Both the position numbers and the translations under genes were made by a program. A model generated the notes under the pieces. It was not told the DNA's origin. It did no database searches and saw only the letters and a list, made by a program, of their open reading frames with translations. A DNA stretch of 15,684 nucleotides from Clostridium sp. CAG:567 (GTDB taxonomy: Bacteria; Bacillota; Clostridia; TANB77; CAG-508): contig FR902176.1 in the NCBI GenBank assembly GCA_000437855.1, positions 1 to 15,684 of the forward strand. The letters are read 5' to 3'. Positions 1-7,172 of this stretch are shown here, in pieces (within the stretch, counting starts at the first letter, position 1; the number at the start of each line of letters is the position of its first letter).

Positions 1-39
1 TATTAAAATTTACAATTTAATATTTTGATACATTATACG

Positions 40-969
40 CTAATTATTTTTTCTTCTATCAATAACATAAGTACTTCCTGGAGTCATTTTAGCAAGATGT
101 TTAACTTGTGCTGCAGATTCCCCTATTTCAAGTACATTTTTAAATCTTCCTTTATCAACAACTACTACTGCTATAGAAATACTTGTTAATGGAAATTGTT
201 CTATTACACATTTTCTATTTGGTATTTCTAAATATCCTTTTTCAATATCTGACTTGTTAAAATATTTAAGTACTCCTTGATCAAATTCTAAAATTATATC
301 TTGACATATTTTTTCACAATTTGTGTTAGCCGTTATTGCAACGAAATCATCTCCTCCAATATGTCCAACAAAGTTGCTTTCATCTTCTGTATCATGTAAA
401 TGATTTGCTACACATCTTGCTGTAAATTTAATTATTTCATCTCCATTTAAAAATCCATATACATCATTATATGCTTTAAAATTATCTAGGTCTACATACA
501 ATATTGAAAATTGATCATTATTTAATAATCTCTTTTTTATTTCAGTTTGAATTTGAACATTTCCTGGTAACCCAGTTAATGGACTTACTCTACGGTTAGT
601 ATCTAAAAGCCTTATTACATTTTTTACTGTGTAATATAAATATTGTTCATCAATTGGTGCTTTTATATAATGCTCAACACAAGCTTTTAATACTTGAATT
701 CTATGTTCTTTTTCTTTTACTGAAGATATTACAATTATAGGTGTTATGCTATTATCTTCATTTTTTCTGATTTTATTGCAAAGTTCAATAATATCTTCTT
801 TTATTCCATCTTCATTTATAATAATAAGTGCTGGAATGTTTTTTAACACACTTTCAATTTCCGCTTCTTTAGCTTTTTTAAATTTATATTCTTTTTCTTT
901 TTTAAATAAATCTATTAGTTTGCTTTTTAATTCATTTTCTTCATCAATCAAATAAATTTCTTGTGACAT
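40..969 (-). CDS. Degenerate receiver + GGDEF-family (GGDDF) protein
   Basis: A 309-residue cytoplasmic protein with two domains. Residues 4-120 look like a response-regulator receiver: there is an acidic cluster at 10-12, and the KAP at 103-105 matches the conserved lysine motif. The residue after the third strand, where the phospho-acceptor Asp should sit, appears to be Asn52, so phosphorylation is doubtful. Residues 128-305 are a GGDEF domain: LTGLPGN (131-137), YVDLDNF (158-164) with the metal-binding Asp160, and signature GGDDF at 205-209 instead of GG(D/E)EF. The usual RxxD inhibitory site upstream of the signature is absent. It may make cyclic-di-GMP, or only bind GTP. An AAAAGGAG site lies about 7 nt before the ATG. 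It starts 16 nt after the preceding Ig-like membrane protein, so the two form one operon. Family confidence is high; catalytic activity is uncertain. Confidence 0.9.
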   Translation of the reverse strand: MSQEIYLIDEENELKSKLIDLFKKEKEYKFKKAKEAEIESVLKNIPALIIINEDGIKEDIIELCNKIRKNEDNSITPIIVISSVKEKEHRIQVLKACVEHYIKAPIDEQYLYYTVKNVIRLLDTNRRVSPLTGLPGNVQIQTEIKKRLLNNDQFSILYVDLDNFKAYNDVYGFLNGDEIIKFTARCVANHLHDTEDESNFVGHIGGDDFVAITANTNCEKICQDIILEFDQGVLKYFNKSDIEKGYLEIPNRKCVIEQFPLTSISIAVVVVDKGRFKNVLEIGESAAQVKHLAKMTPGSTYVIDRRKNN

Positions 970-985
970 ATTTTGTCTCCTTTTA

Positions 986-2020
986 TTATGGATTATATTG
1001 TAGTTCTGCTGTCTTAGTTATGTCATATCCACTTGTGTTGATAACTTGAACAGAAATAGTATTGTTTCCTTCCCTCAATTTTACAGGTCCTACTGTAACT
1101 TTCTTTCTATTTAAATCTCTTGCAGCATATACTTTTCCGTTTAAGTTAACTATTATGTCTTTTATTCCATCTTTGTCTTCTACTTCTATTGTTATGTCTT
1201 GATTATTACGTTTAACTACCATTTTAGGTTTTGAAGTTGAAGTTACTACTTCTTTTTCAAAACTCTCAACATTTCCATTCATATCTTCAGCAATTATTTT
1301 AACTTTTCTAGTTCCCACTGTCAAAGCTACATCTTTTCTAATTTCTTTTTGTCCTTGTTGATTTGCTTGAATTACTATAGGTTCCTCGCCTTCCCATTGA
1401 TATGATATATATGATATAGCTGTTTCATCTTTTGCAATTATTGTCATATTATTATTTCCGTCTTCAGTTTCTACTTCAATCGAAGGTTTTGTAATATCAA
1501 CTCCTGTTAATTTATATGGTTTTTGATATTTTATTCTTTTTCCATTTACATCTTCTATAACTAAATTTAAAGTACTATCATATCCTAAAAGTACAATTTC
1601 TTCATCTGCAGTTGTACTTCCTATTGGAGTAGTACTTCTTTCTCCATTATCCCATGAATATTCAATTTTAGATATTTCTACATTGTGTTCAACATGGACT
1701 ACTGCTTTGTCATTCTTTCTTCCTATAATAACAGATGGTATATTTGCAGGTTTTCTATCATCTGCATCTTTGTACATAGCATAAGCTCCTTCTCCTACAA
1801 AGATAACTCCAAAAGCTATAAGTACAACAGAGAAAAATTTTATTATTCCTTCTATTTCAATAGGTCTTCCAGACCTTGTTCTTTTTATTTTTGTTTTAAT
1901 ATTAGAAGCAGATGTTTTTATGTTTTGTTTTATTGGTTCTCTTTTTATCTGCTCTGTTTGTATGTTATTATTTTTTTCATTTTCATTTCTATCGTTTCCA
2001 ACAGCAAGAATTTGATTCAT
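986..2020 (-). CDS. Single-pass membrane protein with three extracellular Ig-like modules
   Basis: A 344-residue protein of unknown function. I chose the ATG at 2020 because an AAAGGAG site lies 11 nt upstream; the reading frame is open to an ATG at 2056, but that codon falls next to the -10 box and upstream of the predicted transcript start. Residues 1-58 are hydrophilic and basic (cytoplasmic), 59-83 form one membrane helix, and the rest is outside. The outside part shows three similar beta-rich modules (about 93-175, 178-262 and 265-342), each with a D/N-rich turn followed by an I-x-x-I-x-Y/V-x-W/L pattern and ending in strands such as VKIIAEDMNGN. This matches bacterial Ig-like domains in general, without a family I can name. 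It is the first gene of an operon with the GGDEF protein, so a sensor or wall-binding role is possible; that is inference. Confidence 0.8.
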   Translation of the reverse strand: MNQILAVGNDRNENEKNNNIQTEQIKREPIKQNIKTSASNIKTKIKRTRSGRPIEIEGIIKFFSVVLIAFGVIFVGEGAYAMYKDADDRKPANIPSVIIGRKNDKAVVHVEHNVEISKIEYSWDNGERSTTPIGSTTADEEIVLLGYDSTLNLVIEDVNGKRIKYQKPYKLTGVDITKPSIEVETEDGNNNMTIIAKDETAISYISYQWEGEEPIVIQANQQGQKEIRKDVALTVGTRKVKIIAEDMNGNVESFEKEVVTSTSKPKMVVKRNNQDITIEVEDKDGIKDIIVNLNGKVYAARDLNRKKVTVGPVKLREGNNTISVQVINTSGYDITKTAELQYNP

Positions 2021-2057
2021 GTACTTCGAGTCTCCTTTGCTACAATCTACCATCATT

Positions 2058-2086
2058 ATTATATCATAAGCATTTTTTAATGTAAA
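2058..2086 (-). promoter_or_regulatory. Promoter of the Ig-like/GGDEF operon
   Basis: Read on the minus strand: TTTACA (2081-2086), a 17-bp spacer, then TATAAT (2058-2063) preceded by TG one base away, an extended -10. The transcript should begin near 2051, which excludes the ATG at 2054-2056 as a start and supports the ATG at 2020. Confidence 0.75.
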
Positions 2087-2100
2087 TGTAGAAATAAAAA

Positions 2101-2130
2101 AATAATGCTAAAATAAGTTTTAGCATTATT
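2101..2130 (-). terminator. Rho-independent terminator after the adhesin gene
   Basis: A perfect 13-bp stem (2101-2113 with 2118-2130) closes a 4-nt loop. It is followed on the minus strand by a T-rich run (complement of the A-rich 2092-2100), and a T run also flanks the other side, so it could work in both directions. It lies just after the stop codon at 2138 and ends the transcript of the 1459-residue surface protein. Confidence 0.9.
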
Positions 2131-2137
2131 TTTTATT

Positions 2138-5100
2138 TTATTCAATTACAAATTTTTTGATTAATATTACTCCTCCTGCAATTATACTAACTGACACAAG
2201 AGCTAATGTAATATATGTTTGTGCACTACCTGTTGCTGTTGTGATTATAACTGGTGCATCATCTTCATCATCTTCACCTTTTTTGTCATTACCTGGTGTT
2301 GAGTCAATATCTGGTGAATCATAATCATTATCATCTTCATAAATTTCTGCCCAGTTTGTTTTTAATCCCATGTTATTTTTTCCATTTATCCATGTTAGTA
2401 TTATTTCTACTGTTTGACTTTCTCCTGGTTTTATTAACACGTCTTTTAATTGATTTGTTAAAACTTTTCCGTCATCTGTTAATCTCCACTTTGGATTATC
2501 TTCCTGAACAAATTTTAAACCTTGTGGGATATAATCTATAATTTCTTTAGCATATCCTTCTATCTCTCCCTCGTTTGTTACTTTTATGCTAAATTTAAAT
2601 TTTACAGTTGTTTGGTTTATTCTGTCTGAACGAATTTCAACTTTTGCAGGTGGTTCAGGATTTTCATCTCCTGTATGTCCTGTTTTTGTAATTGTTGTTT
2701 TTCCATTGTATGTAACTATTGATTCAGTAACCCATTTTTTAAGTGCTAAGTCAAAGTATTTAACTTTAATTTTCTCTATGTCTTGATCATCTTCGTCTGG
2801 ATTATTGTTGTCTGGAGTTGAGTCAACGTCTTCAACTTCTTTACCATCTTCATCTGCATCTTCTGTAATTTCTGCTGTGTTTATTATTACTCTATCAGAT
2901 GTATTTGGTTCTGTTACTTTAAATGCAATTTTTAGATCTCTATAGTCTGGCATTGTCATTGTTTCTGGATCAAAGGCTTTTAGTAAGTTTTTATTGTCAA
3001 TATCATTTATTTTTGCTAAGTAATCAGTTTTTATATAACTTGCTTCTTTAACTTCAGTTGTTTCTGTTCCATCTTGTTTATACATTTTCCATCTAAAAGC
3101 TGTATTTATTGCATTAGTTGGTAAATATTCTAGTCCTTCTGGTAAATCATCTTTTACTTCTTCTGCATATCCTGCCATATTACCTTCATTAAATACTCTT
3201 AATGTATATACAACAGTATTTCCATTAGCAACTTCTACTGGTTCTTTTGAATGTACATATTTGTATTCATTATTCTCTGTTATTGTAAATACTGGAGCTC
3301 TACTAGTTATTTCTTTATCATTAACTCCTGTTATAAATTTTCTTAAAGCTAAGTCAAATCTTTTTATTACTAATTTTTCAAAGTCATCATCATCTTGTTG
3401 TCCAGGAATATATGTATCTCCACGATCAATTTCAGCATCTTTATAATTTGGTAATGTATCATCTGTTGGTAATACAACATTATCTTTTTGAGAATCTCTA
3501 TCAATAATTTTATCACCGTTTTGATCAGCAAATCCTGTTATTTCTGCTATATTTGTAATTTTTTCATATAAGTCAATATTTTCTTTAACTTTACATCTAA
3601 TTTGTACATCAATATAATCAAGAGTTGTTCCATCAAATGCTTTTAATAAAACTTTATCATCCACATTTGTTCTTCCTGCATATATATTGTCTCTGTTAGC
3701 TGAACTTGTTGTTGTTAAAGATGTTATATCTGTTTTTACTGTTCTTCCATCTTGTGATACTGTCCATCCATATTTTGCATTTAGTTCATCATTTACTATA
3801 AATTCTAGTTGCTCTGGTAAATGGTCTGTTATTTCAGTTACATATCCATCTAATTGTCCTTCATTGTATATACGAATTGTATATGTTACTATGTCTCCAT
3901 TAGAAGCACTTACTGGTGTTTTGTCATGATTATATGTTGCTGTTGTTGCTGTTTCGTTTTTTAAGTCTGTTACATCAACTTGTGGTGCTCTATTATAATT
4001 TTTTGTTTTTGTTCCTGTTGTAACTTCTGTAATGAATTTTCTTAAAGATAAATCAAAGTATTGTCCTAATACAACTAAATCTTCAAAATCATCATCGTCT
4101 TCTTGGCTTGTTGTTCCATAATTATTTTTATCAACGTTATTTGGTTTAGAGTCACGATCTTCTGCTTCAGTGTTTCCGTCTTTATCTTTATGCATTGTTA
4201 TTTCTGCTATATTTTTTAAAGTTTTGTTTTCAGTTCCTATTGTTGCAATTACTTCACATTCTATTTCCAAATCTTTATAATCTAATGTTGTTCCATCAAA
4301 TTTATTAATCATTTTGTCTGCTAAATATGTTGTCTTTACAGTTTTACCATCTTTTGTTGTTTCCCATCCATATTGTTTATTTATTGCACTATTGTCTGCC
4401 AGTTTTAATCCTTCTGGTAAATAATCTCTAACAACTGCTGCATATCCATCAATGTTGCCTTCATTATATACTCTTATTTTGTATATAACCTTGTCTCCTG
4501 GTTTTACTGCAAGTGCATCTTTAGGATGTACTTTATTTGTTGTTGTAATTGCTCCATTTTTTAATTTTTCTAATTCTTGTGCATCTATTGCTGGAGTTCT
4601 ATCCACTGTTGGTGCAACTCCATTTATTGATGTAATGAATTTTCTTAAAGCTAAGTCCATTGCTTCACCTAGCATTATTAAATCTTCAAAATCATCATCA
4701 TCTTCTTGGCTTGTTGTTCCATAATTATTTTTATCAACATTGTTTGGTTGTGAGTCACGGTCTGTCACTGTTGTATTTCCATCTTCATCTTTATGCATTG
4801 TTATTTCTGCTATATTTTTTAAGTTTTGATTTTTGCTTTCAACTACTGCTGTTACTTCACATTCTATTTCTAAATCAACAAAGTCTAATGTTGTTCCATC
4901 AAATTTATTGATCATTTTATCTGCTAAATATGTTGTTTTAGCTGTTCCAACATCTTTTGTTGTTTTCCATCCATATTGTGTATTTATTGTACTATTGTCT
5001 GCTAATTTTAGTCCTGTAGGCAAGTAGTCTATAACTGTTGATGCATATCCATTTACATTACCTTCATTATATATTCTTATCTTATATACTACTTTATCCC

Positions 5101-6517
5101 CTTTTTTTACTGCAAGTGCATCTTTAGGATGTACTTTTCTTGCTGTTGTTGTAGTTCCATTTTTAAGTTTTTCTAATTCTTGTGCATCTATTACTGGAGT
5201 TCTATCCACTGCTGGTGCTACTCCATTTATTGAGATAATGAATTTTCTTAAAGCTAAGTCGAATTCTTCTACTGTTGGTTCTTCTGGTATATCAGTAACA
5301 ACTTCTTCTGAAAAGTTTCTTGTTATTTTTTCAACTTTAACAACAGGTTGTTCTAACTCTAAGTTGTTATTTCCTTTATCAATTACTGACCAATATGTAA
5401 GTTTAGTTTCTGTATAAGAACCTGAAATATTAAATTTTACACTTTTAATATTATTAGTAGATGGTACAGAAATATAAAATTCTTCTCCTACTAATTGTTT
5501 GTCATCAGTCATATTTATAATTTCGTTCTTATTCTTATCTAAATATATTACATCTGTTACTTCATTGTCATTTTCATCATTAACGAAAACATCTAAACTA
5601 TATTGTGTATCTCTTACTTGTTCTAGTTTATATGGTCCAACTATATATCTGTTATTTACTTTTTGAACTGTTATATTACTTGTATCAGAAAGTTTAACTG
5701 GTACAGTGTTTACACTGCTATCACTTGGACTATAGCTAAAACCTTCTTTTTGAGGTGTTTTTACTAAGTAATCAAATAATGCTTGACATGCAAGTGCTCT
5801 TTCCCATCCATTTTCTAGTATATCTTCACTTAATGCTTTATAGTTTGCATCTACACCTTGTACTATATTAACATAGAATTCTATGTTTTCTACATGATAA
5901 TCACCTGTAGGGTTTGTATAATACCATACTGCCAATTGTTGTACTGCATCTATATCATCATCTGTTAATAAGTCCATATCTGCAAATTCAGTTATTTCTG
6001 GATTTCCTTGTTCTACCGCATAATTAGTTGCTGCAGTTAATAAAGTATCTCTATTAATTTTAGCTTCAGCTTTTGCTGTTGAGGATGCATCAATTTTAGG
6101 TGCAACATAACAATTATCTAAAATCCATAATAATGCTTGATATTCTGAACCATTAACATCTGGTAATGGTGCTTGGTATACTGCAGGAATATCATCTGGA
6201 TCCTTTAAATCAAAATATTTTGTATAATGAGTTTCAACAGGTGCTCTAATTGCTGAATAATCTGCTGATCCAAAACCAGGACCACCTCTTAAGCAATAAA
6301 TAGTATCATCAGTATTTTTTCCTGTTTCATAGATTTTCCATACGTTTTTACTACCACTTGCTATTTGGTATCCATATCCTGATCTTCTTCCAACCATTGT
6401 TAAGTTAAGATATAGACTTCCAGTTCCAGAAGCTGCATTTACTTGTGTAAATACACTTAAGCAACACATTGATAAAAGTAAAAGTATTATAAACATTATT
6501 CCTTTTTTTAATTTCAT
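2138..6517 (-). CDS. Secreted thioester-domain adhesin with five DUF11-like repeats
   Basis: A 1459-residue surface protein. Residues 1-29 are a signal peptide (KLKK, hydrophobic core, cleavage after VNA). Residues about 31-250 look like a thioester (TED/TQXA) domain: Cys75 in IYCLRGG and Gln194 in QQLAVWYY correspond to the Cys and Gln that form the internal thioester in Gram-positive adhesins, which can bond covalently to host proteins. Residues 251-418 are a beta-rich domain of unclear family. Then come five repeats at 419-619, 620-820, 821-1053, 1054-1254 and 1255-about 1414, each opening with FDLALRKF-like sequence and carrying NEG, LPxGL-like and NxAEI motifs typical of DUF11. An acidic stretch leads to a membrane helix (about 1435-1452) and a KK tail. 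There is no LPXTG; IITTATG precedes the helix. An AGGAAGG site lies 8 nt before the ATG. The gene stands alone, with its own promoter and terminator. Confidence 0.9.
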   Translation of the reverse strand: MKLKKGIMFIILLLLSMCCLSVFTQVNAASGTGSLYLNLTMVGRRSGYGYQIASGSKNVWKIYETGKNTDDTIYCLRGGPGFGSADYSAIRAPVETHYTKYFDLKDPDDIPAVYQAPLPDVNGSEYQALLWILDNCYVAPKIDASSTAKAEAKINRDTLLTAATNYAVEQGNPEITEFADMDLLTDDDIDAVQQLAVWYYTNPTGDYHVENIEFYVNIVQGVDANYKALSEDILENGWERALACQALFDYLVKTPQKEGFSYSPSDSSVNTVPVKLSDTSNITVQKVNNRYIVGPYKLEQVRDTQYSLDVFVNDENDNEVTDVIYLDKNKNEIINMTDDKQLVGEEFYISVPSTNNIKSVKFNISGSYTETKLTYWSVIDKGNNNLELEQPVVKVEKITRNFSEEVVTDIPEEPTVEEFDLALRKFIISINGVAPAVDRTPVIDAQELEKLKNGTTTTARKVHPKDALAVKKGDKVVYKIRIYNEGNVNGYASTVIDYLPTGLKLADNSTINTQYGWKTTKDVGTAKTTYLADKMINKFDGTTLDFVDLEIECEVTAVVESKNQNLKNIAEITMHKDEDGNTTVTDRDSQPNNVDKNNYGTTSQEDDDDFEDLIMLGEAMDLALRKFITSINGVAPTVDRTPAIDAQELEKLKNGAITTTNKVHPKDALAVKPGDKVIYKIRVYNEGNIDGYAAVVRDYLPEGLKLADNSAINKQYGWETTKDGKTVKTTYLADKMINKFDGTTLDYKDLEIECEVIATIGTENKTLKNIAEITMHKDKDGNTEAEDRDSKPNNVDKNNYGTTSQEDDDDFEDLVVLGQYFDLSLRKFITEVTTGTKTKNYNRAPQVDVTDLKNETATTATYNHDKTPVSASNGDIVTYTIRIYNEGQLDGYVTEITDHLPEQLEFIVNDELNAKYGWTVSQDGRTVKTDITSLTTTSSANRDNIYAGRTNVDDKVLLKAFDGTTLDYIDVQIRCKVKENIDLYEKITNIAEITGFADQNGDKIIDRDSQKDNVVLPTDDTLPNYKDAEIDRGDTYIPGQQDDDDFEKLVIKRFDLALRKFITGVNDKEITSRAPVFTITENNEYKYVHSKEPVEVANGNTVVYTLRVFNEGNMAGYAEEVKDDLPEGLEYLPTNAINTAFRWKMYKQDGTETTEVKEASYIKTDYLAKINDIDNKNLLKAFDPETMTMPDYRDLKIAFKVTEPNTSDRVIINTAEITEDADEDGKEVEDVDSTPDNNNPDEDDQDIEKIKVKYFDLALKKWVTESIVTYNGKTTITKTGHTGDENPEPPAKVEIRSDRINQTTVKFKFSIKVTNEGEIEGYAKEIIDYIPQGLKFVQEDNPKWRLTDDGKVLTNQLKDVLIKPGESQTVEIILTWINGKNNMGLKTNWAEIYEDDNDYDSPDIDSTPGNDKKGEDDEDDAPVIITTATGSAQTYITLALVSVSIIAGGVILIKKFVIE
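2141..5263 (-). repeat. Five tandem DUF11-like stalk repeats
   Basis: In-frame repeats within the adhesin gene, in nucleotide order 5263-4661, 4660-4058, 4057-3359, 3358-2756 and 2755 onward. In every copy the same three positions recur: a Lys in the opening strand (K425, K626, K827, K1060, K1261), a Glu in NEG, and an Asn in the closing NxAEI strand (N568, N769, N989, N1213, N1388). Repeats 1-4 end in Asp-rich sequences such as DEDGN...DRDSxPNN, which resemble calcium-binding loops. Confidence 0.85.
4058..5263 (-). repeat. Recently duplicated pair of repeat units (1 and 2)
   Basis: Units 1 (4661-5263) and 2 (4058-4660) are both exactly 201 codons and align without gaps. I count about 42 amino-acid differences by hand, mostly conservative, and long stretches of DNA are the same. 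Units 3-5 are much more divergent and differ in length, so this pair arose by a later duplication. Confidence 0.85.
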
Positions 6518-6551
6518 TATCTTTACCTTCCTTTTTTATTATATTAATATT

Positions 6552-6580
6552 ATTTTAATAGCCTATTAAGAACATGTCAA
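6552..6580 (-). promoter_or_regulatory. Near-consensus sigma-A promoter of the adhesin gene
   Basis: Minus-strand TTGACA (6575-6580), a 17-bp spacer, then TAAAAT (6552-6557). The -35 box is perfect and the -10 box has one mismatch. The transcript should start near 6545, giving a leader of about 28 nt that carries the Shine-Dalgarno site. Confidence 0.85.
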
Positions 6581-6784
6581 TAGCAGTATTTTCCTATAAT
6601 TTCATGCCTTTTTTTATTGCATTTTTTTCCCCTACGGATATAGGTTCTTGGATTTAACTTCTATTTTTTTGCCCTTATATTACAATTATATTACATTTTT
6701 GTAATATTTTCAATATTTTTGGTGCTAATATTGCCTCTTTTTCTTATTTCCCTAGTTTTTTTACGTCTTGCTTAATAGAATTTT
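6581..6784. other. Non-coding AT-rich region upstream of the adhesin promoter
   Basis: No gene is seen here. It holds small inverted repeats that might be operator sites: ATTACA-tttt-TGTAAT, preceded by a further ATTACA copy, and CAATATT...AATATTG about 9 bp apart, both around 6680-6740. It also holds an isolated GC-richer patch, CCTATATCCGTAGG on the minus strand, with a 4-bp stem. None matches a riboswitch I recognise. Confidence 0.4.
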
Positions 6785-6816
6785 AAAAAAGATAAGAATT
6801 ATAATTCTTATCTTTT
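6785..6816 (-). terminator. Terminator of the tRNA-Gly/tRNA-Cys transcript
   Basis: A perfect inverted repeat, 14 bp per arm (6787-6800 with 6803-6816), followed on the minus strand by a run of six T (complement of 6785-6790). It begins only a few bases after the tRNA-Cys CCA end. Confidence 0.9.
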
Positions 6817-6823
6817 GGTTCGC

Positions 6824-6897
6824 TGGAGGCGCCTATCGGAATCGAACCGATGATCAGAGTTTTGCAGACTCGTGCCTTACCGCTTGGCTAAGGCGCC
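6824..6897 (-). tRNA. tRNA-Cys (anticodon GCA)
   Basis: A complete cloverleaf on the minus strand: acceptor arms GGCGCCT/AGGCGCC, anticodon loop CTGCAAA giving GCA, T-loop TTCGATT, discriminator T (typical of tRNA-Cys) and an encoded CCA at 6824-6826. It is the second tRNA of a Gly-Cys pair, now separated from tRNA-Gly by a 120-bp insertion that left a copy of its first 17 nt upstream. Confidence 0.95.
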
Positions 6898-6908
6898 ATA
6901 AATATTAA
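6882..6908. repeat. 27-bp direct repeat, copy A (in intact tRNA-Cys)
   Basis: Identical to 7002-7028, exactly 120 bp apart. It covers the first 16 nt of tRNA-Cys (through the start of the D-loop) plus the 11 nt upstream of it. Confidence 0.95.
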
Positions 6909-6937
6909 ATTATAGTCACGAATTACTTTACTTACCA
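6909..6937 (-). promoter_or_regulatory. Possible promoter for tRNA-Cys inside the insert
   Basis: A perfect minus-strand TATAAT (6909-6914) lies 11 bp before the tRNA-Cys 5' end. The matching -35 (TGGTAA, 6932-6937) is poor. The box lies wholly within the insert, so the insertion may have given tRNA-Cys its own start site. Confidence 0.4.
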
Positions 6938-7001
6938 GCGACTCGCTATCGCTCCCTGCATACTGAGGTTGTAACTCGCTAAAGCTCGAACGACCTCAGC
7001 A
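6909..7001. mobile_element. 93-bp hairpin-rich insert between the tRNA-Cys repeats
   Basis: This segment is bounded by the two copies of a 27-bp direct repeat and is visibly richer in GC than its surroundings. It contains two inverted repeats: 6937-6941 with 6949-6953 (5 bp), and 6963-6972 with 6990-6999 (10 bp, one G-U pair on the plus strand, 17-nt loop). It also contains two 14-nt motifs of the form ACTCGCTA-xx-GCTC at 6941-6954 and 6974-6987, differing at two positions. It has no coding capacity. It may be a small non-autonomous repeat element (MITE- or REP-like) that duplicated its target. The mobility is inferred from the flanking repeats alone. Confidence 0.5.
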
Positions 7002-7028
7002 GCTTGGCTAAGGCGCCATAAATATTAA
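7002..7028. repeat. 27-bp direct repeat, copy B (truncated tRNA-Cys start)
   Basis: A second copy of 6882-6908, holding a non-functional 5' piece of tRNA-Cys immediately downstream of tRNA-Gly. Taking out one 120-bp unit would leave tRNA-Gly and tRNA-Cys about 25 nt apart, ordinary for a tRNA cluster, so this is probably the original leader junction. Confidence 0.9.
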
Positions 7029-7043
7029 GCTTAATAAAAAAAA

Positions 7044-7119
7044 TGGAGCGGGAAACGGGGCTCAAACCCGCGACCTCTGCCTTGGCAAGGCAGCGCTCTA
7101 TCAACTGAGCTATTCCCGC
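7044..7119 (-). tRNA. tRNA-Gly (anticodon GCC)
   Basis: A complete cloverleaf on the minus strand: acceptor GCGGGAA/TTCCCGC, anticodon loop TTGCCAA giving GCC, T-loop TTTGAGC, discriminator T and an encoded CCA at 7044-7046. A run of eight T follows the CCA directly (complement of 7036-7043). It is the first gene of the tRNA transcript. Confidence 0.95.
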
Positions 7120-7143
7120 ATAAGCTTTTTTCAAAGCATATTT

Positions 7144-7172
7144 ATAATAACAAATTTTTATATAAAAGTCAA
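7144..7172 (-). promoter_or_regulatory. Promoter of the tRNA-Gly/tRNA-Cys pair
   Basis: Minus-strand TTGACT (7167-7172), a 17-bp spacer, then TATTAT (7144-7149), each box with one mismatch to consensus. The -35 box overlaps the last Pro codon and TGA stop of dacF. Confidence 0.75.

Noticed and set aside
2021..2056. Longer start for the Ig-like membrane protein (ATG at 2056).
   Set aside because: It has no Shine-Dalgarno site and lies upstream of the predicted transcript start, while the ATG at 2020 has AAAGGAG 11 nt away.
2254..5027. Several plus-strand open frames across the adhesin gene.
   Set aside because: They are low-complexity mirror frames of the repeats, with no ribosome-binding sites or recognisable domains.
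2141..5263. CRISPR-like array, because of the regular repeats.
   Set aside because: Units are about 600 bp, in frame and protein-coding, with no short repeat-spacer pattern.
6600..6680. Riboswitch upstream of the adhesin, suggested by the CCTATATCCGTAGG patch.
   Set aside because: The stem is only 4 bp, no known aptamer core is recognisable, and the patch lies upstream of the predicted promoter, so it would not be in the transcript.
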